In this document: positions 57,796-64,000 of the stretch, in pieces
Layout: each line of letters begins with the position of its first letter
Numbering within the stretch: position 1 is the stretch's first letter
NCBI GenBank assembly: GCA_000223255.2
Contig: AFUT01000003.1
Location: 248,001 to 312,000, forward strand
DNA: 64,000 nt
Direction of reading: 5' to 3'
From: Streptococcus infantis SK970
GTDB lineage: Bacteria > Bacillota > Bacilli > Lactobacillales > Streptococcaceae
Notes under the pieces: model-generated
What the model saw: only the letters and a program-made list of their open reading frames with translations
Databases searched by the model: none
What the model was told of the DNA's origin: nothing
Program-made: the position numbers and the translations under genes

Positions 57796-58329
57796 GATTT
57801 GATAATAAATTTTATCAGCTATATAACCTTTTCGTTCAACTGCATTAGGAATCGTCTTCCAAAAAGTCATACCCGCTTTTTCCATCACACGACCAGAGGC
57901 GGGATTTAAACTTGCATAGCAAGCATCAACCTCTTCAAATCCAATCTCATCTAGACAGTATGATAAAACAGCCTTCAAGGCTTCTGTCATGAGTCCTCGT
58001 CCCCAGTAGTCCATCCCTAAGATATATCCGACTTCACAGCTAGAGTTTTCTTCATCCACACTGACCAGACTAATATCTCCAATGACATATTCTGGATTTT
58101 CTTTGAGACTAATGGCCCATTTGTAGTAATTTGGATTGTCATAGGATGCTACCCAAGTTCTTATTGAGTTCTTTGTAAAATCAACATTTGGATGAGGATC
58201 CCAAGTAACATAGGTTAGATTATCTAGACTAGAAGCCCAATTTTCAAACATGGCTTGAGCATCAGTTTCACAAAAGCGTCGCAATAGCAACCGTTCAGTA
58301 TGTAATGTCTTTGTACCTATGGATTTCAT
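57787..58329 (-). CDS. GNAT acetyltransferase, RimJ/RimL-like
   Basis: A 180-residue N-acetyltransferase. Family start TLHTERLLLRRFCETDAQAM, WAISLKENPEYVIGDISLV core strand, acetyl-CoA loop VGYILGMDYWGRGLMTEAL, and the late CYASLNPASGRVMEKAGM block. The substrate may be a ribosomal protein or a small amine; not determinable. Confidence 0.87.
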   Translation of the reverse strand: MKSIGTKTLHTERLLLRRFCETDAQAMFENWASSLDNLTYVTWDPHPNVDFTKNSIRTWVASYDNPNYYKWAISLKENPEYVIGDISLVSVDEENSSCEVGYILGMDYWGRGLMTEALKAVLSYCLDEIGFEEVDACYASLNPASGRVMEKAGMTFWKTIPNAVERKGYIADKIYYQIKK

Positions 58330-58354
58330 AACTCAACCTCGCTTTTTTATTTTC

Positions 58355-58398
58355 AGGCTCGGGCTAAAAAAGTCCCCCGGACTTTTTTACTCCCAAAA
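58355..58398. repeat. 44-bp hairpin repeat, copy 2, also nadE terminator
   Basis: AGGCTC, stem AAAAAAGTCC / GGACTTTTTT (58366-58375 with 58379-58388), then ACTCCCAAAA. It holds the nadE stop codon (58387-58389) and can act as its terminator. Relative at 47059-47102. Confidence 0.75.
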
Positions 58399-59211
58399 CG
58401 TATCAAACACTGTGATTGGTAAGTGGCGTTTGTGTTGGCCTTTGTCCCACCATTTTTCAATGGTTGCTTGGGCTTCTTGGCTGATTTGTTTTCCTTCTAG
58501 ATAGTCATCAATCTCCGCATAGGTTACACCGAGTGCAACTTCATCTGCCAAGCCAGGTTTCTCTTCCTCTAAATCAGCAATCGGTACTTTTTCATAGAGA
58601 GCAGGATCAGCTCCAAGCACCTTCAATAGTTGTTTTCCTTGACGTTTATTGAGGCGATAGAGAGGAAGAATATCTGCACCGCCGTCACCAAACTTGGTAA
58701 AGAAGCCTGTGATGTTTTCCGCAGCGTGGTCTGTTCCGATAACAGCTCCACTATGAGCTCCTGCGAGTGCATATTGGGCAATCATCCGGCTTCTAGCCTT
58801 GATATTCCCTTTATTAAAGTCTGACATTGGACTACCAGTAGCCTCTACTGCCGCTGCCATTGCATCTACAGAATCCTTGATATTGACCACCAAACTCACA
58901 TCTGGTTGGATAAAAGCTAGGGCTTTTTGGGCGTCATCCTCATCTGCTTGAATTCCATAAGGCAGGCGAACTGCTATAAATTTATAAGAATCATCACCGG
59001 TTTCAGCTCGCATTTCTTCTATAGCTAGTTGGGCAAGGCGACCAGCTAAAGTCGAGTCTTGACCACCAGAAATTCCTAATACATAACTTTTAAGGAAGGG
59101 ATGTTTCTTCAAATATCTTTTTAGAAAGTCAATGGAACGACGGATTTCTTCTTGAGGGTCGATGACAGGTTTAACCCCTAATTGCTGGATAATGGTCTCT
59201 TGCAAACTCAT
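58387..59211 (-). CDS. nadE: NAD synthetase, ammonia-dependent
   Basis: Final step of NAD synthesis from nicotinate adenine dinucleotide. 274 residues with the ATP-pyrophosphatase loop [30 protein letters not shown] and [13 protein letters not shown]. No glutaminase domain, so it uses ammonia. Overlaps pncB by 4 nt. Its last codons lie in a repeat element. Confidence 0.96.
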   Translation of the reverse strand: MSLQETIIQQLGVKPVIDPQEEIRRSIDFLKRYLKKHPFLKSYVLGISGGQDSTLAGRLAQLAIEEMRAETGDDSYKFIAVRLPYGIQADEDDAQKALAFIQPDVSLVVNIKDSVDAMAAAVEATGSPMSDFNKGNIKARSRMIAQYALAGAHSGAVIGTDHAAENITGFFTKFGDGGADILPLYRLNKRQGKQLLKVLGADPALYEKVPIADLEEEKPGLADEVALGVTYAEIDDYLEGKQISQEAQATIEKWWDKGQHKRHLPITVFDTFWE

Positions 59212-60668
59212 TCTTCTTCTCCTTCACCTAGAGCTGCCTTACGCATCTTGTCAATCAAGTCCATCTTATCTTGCCAAATATCATGCGCTAAGTCTACTGG
59301 ATAATGTTGTGGGTTAAGAACACGTTTGTATTCATCCCAAAGCTTATCAAATTCCTTGCGAGCATAAGCTTGAATTTCAGGTAGACTCGGTAAATCATAG
59401 ATTAGTTTTCCATCCTTGAAAATATCCACCAAGAGAGGAACTGCATCAAAATTGCGGACAGTTTTCTTGATGTAAGTATAGGTCGGGTGGAACATCTTGA
59501 GTTCAGTCATACTTGACACATCAACGCCGTCATAGGTAATATAGTCACCTTCTGACTTGCCTTTTTCACGACTGGTGATGCGCCAAACTTGTTTCTTACC
59601 TGGTGTTGAAACTTTCTCTGCATTATTTGAAAGTTTAATGGTATTGCGCATATGACCATTCTCGTCTTCAATAGCAACAACTTTGTAAACTGCTCCAAGT
59701 GCTGGTTGGTCATAAGCAGTGATGAGTTTAGTACCTACACCCCAGACGTCAATCTTAGCTTTTTGCATCTTGAGGTTAAGGATGGTATTTTCATCAAGAT
59801 CATTGGATGCATAGATCTTAGCATCCGTAAATCCTGCTTCATCCAGTTGTTGACGAACTTTTTTAGAGATATAGGCCATATCTCCAGAGTCAATGCGGAC
59901 ACCAAGGAAATTAATCTTGTCACCAAGTTCACGCGCAACCTGAATCGCTGCTGGAACACCAATCCGAAGAGTATCGTAGGTATCCACTAGAAAGACACAG
60001 TTTTTGTGCGTTGAGGCATAAGCCTTGAAAGCCTGATAATCATTTCCATAAACTTGTACCAAGGCATGAGCGTGAGTCCCTAAAACCGGAATACCAAAGA
60101 GCTTACCTGCGCGTACATTACTAGTTCCATTGGCACCACCAATAACAGCCGCACGAGTCCCCCATATAGCCGCATCCATTTCTTGCGCACGACGTGTTCC
60201 GAATTCCATCAAAGGTTCATCATCAATGACTGAACGAATACGAGCTGCCTTGGTCGCAATCAATGTTTGAAAGTTGACGATATTCAAGAAAGCTGTTTCA
60301 ACCAATTGACACTGAGCCAAAGGACCTTCCACTTGAACAATCGGTTCATTGGCAAATACCAAGTCCCCTTCTTGAGCAGAACGAACCGTCAACTCCAATT
60401 TGAGATTACGGAGATATTCTAAAAATGCACCATGGTAACCAAGTGATTCTAGATAATCAATATCACTGTCTGAGAAGCGTAAGTTTTCTAGGTATTTTAC
60501 TATTCTCTCTAACCCTGCAAAAATAGCATATCCGTTATTAAAAGGTTGTTGGCGGAAAAAAACTTCAAAAACTGCTTTCTTGTTATGAATGCCTTGGTCG
60601 AAGTAAACTTGCATCATGTTAATTTGATACAAATCAGTGTGCAAAGTTAAACTATCATCTGGGTACAT
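59208..60668 (-). CDS. pncB: nicotinate phosphoribosyltransferase
   Basis: Converts nicotinate and PRPP to nicotinate mononucleotide. 486 residues; [11 protein letters not shown] start, the phosphorylated-His region [34 protein letters not shown] and [12 protein letters not shown]. First gene of pncB-nadE; with pncA at 49.5 kb it completes the salvage route. Confidence 0.96.
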   Translation of the reverse strand: MYPDDSLTLHTDLYQINMMQVYFDQGIHNKKAVFEVFFRQQPFNNGYAIFAGLERIVKYLENLRFSDSDIDYLESLGYHGAFLEYLRNLKLELTVRSAQEGDLVFANEPIVQVEGPLAQCQLVETAFLNIVNFQTLIATKAARIRSVIDDEPLMEFGTRRAQEMDAAIWGTRAAVIGGANGTSNVRAGKLFGIPVLGTHAHALVQVYGNDYQAFKAYASTHKNCVFLVDTYDTLRIGVPAAIQVARELGDKINFLGVRIDSGDMAYISKKVRQQLDEAGFTDAKIYASNDLDENTILNLKMQKAKIDVWGVGTKLITAYDQPALGAVYKVVAIEDENGHMRNTIKLSNNAEKVSTPGKKQVWRITSREKGKSEGDYITYDGVDVSSMTELKMFHPTYTYIKKTVRNFDAVPLLVDIFKDGKLIYDLPSLPEIQAYARKEFDKLWDEYKRVLNPQHYPVDLAHDIWQDKMDLIDKMRKAALGEGEEE

Positions 60669-60775
60669 ATACTGTCCTTCTTCCCTATTTGTAAAAAGAT
60701 GAAAATGTTTCTTCTTTTCTTATAAATTAGTACTATTATAACACATTTTCTCGATATTGATAAAAAGCTAACAAG

Positions 60776-61264
60776 CTATTCCATGATCTCGAGCTCATCC
60801 ATATCTTTTTCATACTTCTTCTGAGCCCATTCACCATAACTTTTCAAACCTAAGTTTCCAATAAATACCCAAGGAAGATAAAGGAGATATGTAATGATCC
60901 AAGCAGAAAGGTATTTGAAGTTCAATGGATTATGCTGATAAATTTCGATATTGAACTGGTAGTTTTGTAGCATCAAGGTAGCTGTAATCACTAAAGTTAA
61001 TAACAGGCATCCTAAAATTGTAAAATGAAACCGACTATAGTAGGTCACACCTAGACTTCGAGCACGGTTGAAAAAGTAAAAAGTCCCTATGATAATAATA
61101 ACGAGAAGCATACTGGGATTAAAAAGGCTAGGTGCTAACACTGATATGATATAAGCTAGAAATAACAATCCGATAGAGATATGAAAACTCTCTGCACCAG
61201 CTTTATGAAGTTGTTGCTCTTCTCTTTCATCTAATAATTGATAATAATAAAGTCTATTTTTCAT
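60776..61264 (-). CDS. four-span membrane protein paired with XRE regulator
   Basis: A 162-residue protein with four spans (about residues 26-44, 48-66, 84-101, 123-145) and an acidic C-terminal tail ending MDELEIME. It overlaps the XRE regulator gene by 11 nt. Small XRE-plus-membrane-protein pairs of this form (DUF6773/DUF3169-like) are common in Firmicutes; function is not known. Confidence 0.72.
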   Translation of the reverse strand: MKNRLYYYQLLDEREEQQLHKAGAESFHISIGLLFLAYIISVLAPSLFNPSMLLVIIIIGTFYFFNRARSLGVTYYSRFHFTILGCLLLTLVITATLMLQNYQFNIEIYQHNPLNFKYLSAWIITYLLYLPWVFIGNLGLKSYGEWAQKKYEKDMDELEIME

Positions 61265-61463
61265 CTTCTTCCTCCCAAAATAATTGATCTAGAGTTTTCC
61301 CTAGGCATCTGCAAATAGACTGGCAAAGGGAAAGACTAGGATTGTATTTCCCAGCTTCTATTAAACCGATAGTTTGTCTAGTCACACCCACAGCTGCTGC
61401 CAAGTCACCTTGTGTCATATCTCGCTCCACTCGAGCTAGTTTTAATTTTAAATTCTTAGCCAC
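61254..61463 (-). CDS. XRE-family transcriptional regulator
   Basis: A 69-residue DNA-binding protein, GTG start behind GGAGG. Helix-turn-helix: MTQGDLAAAVGVTRQTIGLIE (split here as residues 17-36), then GKYNPSLSLCQSICRCLG. No sensor domain. Probably autoregulates through the palindrome over its -35 box. Confidence 0.9.
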   Translation of the reverse strand: MAKNLKLKLARVERDMTQGDLAAAVGVTRQTIGLIEAGKYNPSLSLCQSICRCLGKTLDQLFWEEEDEK

Positions 61464-61510
61464 TTGTAACCTCCTCCTTAATTTTAAAAGTCGCGCTTCT
61501 TTCCAAGTTC

Positions 61511-61538
61511 ATTATATCATATATTTTACATTATGCAA
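61511..61538 (-). promoter_or_regulatory. XRE promoter with overlapping operator
   Basis: On the minus strand TTGCAT (61533-61538), 16 bp, extended -10 TGA-TATAAT (61511-61516). The imperfect palindrome TTGCATAATGTAA (61526-61538) covers the -35 box. Confidence 0.65.
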
Positions 61539-61571
61539 TATATATCTATCATTTTGTGCGATTTTTTTAAC

Positions 61572-61605
61572 AAAAAACTCTACCACCAAAATGATAGAGA
61601 GTTTT
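61572..61605 (-). terminator. terminator after HAD hydrolase gene
   Basis: AAAACTCT with interrupted complement AGAGAGTTTT at 61573-61604; six T follow on the minus strand. Confidence 0.65.
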
Positions 61606-61609
61606 CTGC

Positions 61610-62206
61610 TTATTCAAATTTTTTCAAAATATCTACAACGTCACTTCTTTGTTTTACTTGATAGGCCTTGATTCCTAGGCTTTCAGCCATGTTAGTATTT
61701 TCTTTTACATCATCCAGAAAAATACAGTTGTCAGGGTTCAACTGATATTTAACGAGGATTTCTTCAAACATTTTTCGATCAGGTTTGATGGCTTTGATAT
61801 CACAGGAAAGAACAAAACCATCTAAAATCTTTTCTAGAGGTGCTAGTTGGTCTTTCAATAATTCGTAAAAAACAGGCGAGGTATTGGATAAGACAAAAAC
61901 TCGATGACCTTTTTCCTTTAAACGTGCAAGCAGCGGAAAGACTTCAGTGTAAATGTCGATATAGGTTGGCCAATTCCAAATCACTTCTTCAACCTTTTTC
62001 TGATAGCAATCCCCTAACAGAGAAAGAACCTTATCAACCAATTCTTCACGAGTCAAGGTTCCCAGGTCCAATCGTTCCCATAAACCTGACTGGAAAATCG
62101 CCTTGTCTAATATCAGATAATCTTTTTCTGTTTTAGCTACAGCTTTCAAAATCTTGTCCTTGTTCCATTCCAAAAGAACATTTCCCATATCTAGTATGAT
62201 ATCCAT
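61610..62206 (-). CDS. HAD-superfamily hydrolase
   Basis: A 198-residue phosphatase-like protein, subfamily IA. Motif I is altered: IILDMGNVLLEW has a single Asp followed by Met-Gly-Asn instead of DxD, as in the epoxide-hydrolase-N/YihX group. Motif II VLSNTS, motif III Lys in KAIKPDRKMF, motif IV FLDDVKEN. Substrate unknown. Confidence 0.85.
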   Translation of the reverse strand: MDIILDMGNVLLEWNKDKILKAVAKTEKDYLILDKAIFQSGLWERLDLGTLTREELVDKVLSLLGDCYQKKVEEVIWNWPTYIDIYTEVFPLLARLKEKGHRVFVLSNTSPVFYELLKDQLAPLEKILDGFVLSCDIKAIKPDRKMFEEILVKYQLNPDNCIFLDDVKENTNMAESLGIKAYQVKQRSDVVDILKKFE

Positions 62207-62261
62207 TAGCCTACCTCCATCATTATGCGACTAATCACTTTGTTTCATTCCCAATTTCAAT

Positions 62262-62672
62262 TTACAAATCTTTTTGATAATAGTGCCTTTGTCCAGTATA
62301 GGGATAATCTTTTAAGGTAAAGACTTCCTTGTAGCCATACTTCTGATAAAAGGCAGGCGCTTGAAATTGATAAGTATTCACAAAAGCAAAGCGACAGTTT
62401 CTCTTTTTAGCTTCACTTTCTGCTCGCTGCAATAGTTGTGAGCCAATTCCTTGTCCTCGCAAGTGCTCCTTCACAAATAAATACTCGATTTCTAGCCAAT
62501 TTCCAAAGGTCTCTGCTACTAAACCAGCCAGGACTTCACCGCTATCATCTTCAACATAAAGGTTAAGTGGCTCACTTTCAGCTGTTTCCCTTTTAGAACG
62601 ATTATAAGAGCGAATCAAATTCCCTATTTCTTGTGCTTTCTGAGACTCTGTATTCTCCAATCTAATGTGCAT
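62262..62672 (-). CDS. GNAT family N-acetyltransferase
   Basis: A 136-residue minimal GNAT: acetyl-CoA loop VKEHLRGQGIGSQLLQRAE (residues ~72-90), and the terminal FYQKYGYKEVFTLKDY. Substrate unknown. Confidence 0.86.
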   Translation of the reverse strand: MHIRLENTESQKAQEIGNLIRSYNRSKRETAESEPLNLYVEDDSGEVLAGLVAETFGNWLEIEYLFVKEHLRGQGIGSQLLQRAESEAKKRNCRFAFVNTYQFQAPAFYQKYGYKEVFTLKDYPYTGQRHYYQKDL

Positions 62673-62737
62673 CCAAACCTCCTCGAAGACAACTAACGCC
62701 TTGATTATATTCCTATTTTAAAGAACTGTCAAACTAA

Positions 62738-62764
62738 AAAAACTCACCAACCTAAGTTGATGAG
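62738..62764 (-). terminator. terminator after amino-acid permease
   Basis: CTCACCAAC (62743-62751) pairs with GTTGATGAG (62756-62764), one G-T pair, and seven T follow on the minus strand. It lies 8 nt past the permease stop. Confidence 0.75.
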
Positions 62765-62772
62765 CTTCTGAC

Positions 62773-64000
62773 TTATTTTCTAAATTTCCATTGGCTGTAA
62801 ATACCAAAAGCGATAATCCAGATAGCTGAACCTCTAGCTCCCATTACAGTTGATTCTTGTAAGAAGAGAGTTCCAAATACAAAGATAAAGAAGAGCATAG
62901 TCATAGGATTTAGCAAGCGATATTGAGGCATGAGATAGCCATCTGCCATAAAGTCTTTAGACTTACGATACTTGAGATGGGCTACCATGATCAAGATGTA
63001 GATAGCGATATAAACACCTGATGAAGAAGCCGTAATCAAAGCAAAGGCATCTGATACGCCAGGAAGTACATTGATGAAGGCTGCAAAACCAATCAATACT
63101 GCAGAAGCAATGATAGCATTCTGAGGAACGTTATGGCGTGAAAGTGTATCTGCCTTAATAGCTTTTAAGAAACGATTTGGCGAATCATGGGCAATTTGGT
63201 ACAAGTGACGACCTGTTGAGTAAAGGGTTGAATTCAAGGCTGACGCTGCTGAAGTCAAGACAACAAAGTTAATCAAGGCCGCCGCCCACTTAAGACCAAC
63301 AAGTTCAAATACCGTTACAAATGGTGAATCTGTCGCAGAAAGCTCACGCCAAGGAATAATAGACATGATGGCTAAGAGAGCCCCACCGTAGAAAAAGATA
63401 ATTCGCAAAGGAATTTCCTTAACTGCCTTAGGCAATACTTTTCGAGGATCTTTAGTTTCAGATGTTGTAACACCGATAAACTCAATCATCAAGTAGGCAA
63501 AGAAAACCATTTGAAAGGCCATGACAAAGTTCATCCCTCCATTTGGGAAAAGGGAGAACTGCTCACTGATATTTGCAAGGCTTGCTGATCCATAAGGAGT
63601 TTCAAAGCCAGTCAAGACTAGAAAATACCCGTCGCAATCATGGCGAGAATGGCCACAATTTTAATCATGGCAAACCAAAATTCCACTTCACCAAAGATTT
63701 TAACTGCAATCAGATTGACCAATCCTAAAATTGTTAAAAATACAACCTGAATCAACCAAGATGGCCAAGATGGAAACCAAAACTGAACATAGTGAGCAAT
63801 AGCTGTAATCTCAGCCATACCGATAAAGACTACTGATAACCAATAAGACCAAACCGAAAAATAGCCCCATCCCTTTCCAAGATAGCGAGTAATAAAATTG
63901 ATAAAGGTGTGTTGCTCTGGGTCCTGGTACAACATTTCCCCGATAGCACGCATCATGAGATACATGAAGCCACCTGTAATCATATAGACCAAGACAATCG
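62773..64000 (-). pseudogene. amino-acid permease (APC superfamily), frameshifted and cut by the window edge
   Basis: At least 408 codons; the N-terminus lies beyond position 64000. It has the APC signature region (RAIGEMLYQDPEQHTF) and about ten visible spans. The frame breaks near A4 63622-63625 (plus strand); adding one base gives ATGIFLVLTGFETPYG. The fragment after it starts MTGFETPYGSASLANI and runs to SQWKFRK. The substrate is probably a neutral or aromatic amino acid by family (AnsP/AroP group), not determinable here. Confidence 0.83.

Noticed and set aside
1-64000. CRISPR arrays, rRNA operons, prophage or conjugative genes
   Set aside because: I saw no spaced direct repeats, no rRNA segments, and no integrase, capsid or relaxase genes.

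Overview
The window is chromosomal DNA of a mitis-group Streptococcus, close to S. pneumoniae / S. mitis. The evidence is an AT-rich sequence, the vex1-vex2-vex3-vncR-vncS-fba block in pneumococcal order, codY next to a nicotinamidase gene, murT-gatD, a pneumococcal BOX repeat, a cppA-type gene and proteins carrying choline-binding repeats.

Layout. 1-4.1 kb (minus): nucleoside salvage operon (rsmC-like methyltransferase, pdp, deoC, cdd, pnrA), whose genes overlap. 4.2-7.2 kb: small membrane protein, coaA, rpsT, a FlaR-like kinase, a sirtuin gene. 7.3-13.7 kb (minus): rpiA, deoB, DUF1697, punA, CLC channel, glutamine amidotransferase and deoD, a second purine/pentose salvage cluster, with a structured repeat-bearing leader before deoD. 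13.8-22 kb: U32 peptidase, ABC exporter, CPBP protease, EamA transporter, beta-lactamase-like hydrolase, cppA, a nuclease/phosphatase-fold protein and an IS3-family remnant. 22-24.5 kb: IIABC glucose PTS under a cre operator. 24.6-29.3 kb (plus): radical SAM protein, rRNA methylase, small protein, Na+/H+ antiporter, YihY protein and a BOX element. 29.5-39.8 kb: ATP-grasp ligase, dicarboxylate symporter, DUF3397, cell-wall amidase, ABC-2 exporter, three small soluble proteins and an alpha/beta hydrolase. 39.8-42.5 kb: an inserted module (glycine-zipper protein with choline-binding repeats plus an upstream partner gene) bracketed by a 97-bp duplication of the fba 3' end. 42.5-49.2 kb: fba, vncS, vncR, vex3, vex2, vex1. 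49.3-64 kb: tRNA-Leu, pncA, codY, cshA, RclA-like reductase, murT-gatD, pepQ, nadE-pncB, an XRE regulator pair, HAD and GNAT enzymes and a partial amino-acid permease.

Functional threads. Nucleosides are imported by PnrA, cleaved by Pdp, DeoD and PunA, and the pentose is isomerised by DeoB and fed through DeoC or RpiA. PncA, PncB and NadE form the nicotinamide-to-NAD route. MurT/GatD amidates lipid II.

A caution for all readers: about twenty genes are broken by one-base losses, nearly all inside A or T homopolymers. This looks like systematic homopolymer under-calling in the source assembly rather than biology. I annotate each affected gene over its whole inferred span and name the run. The candidate novel system is the 39.8-42.5 kb module.
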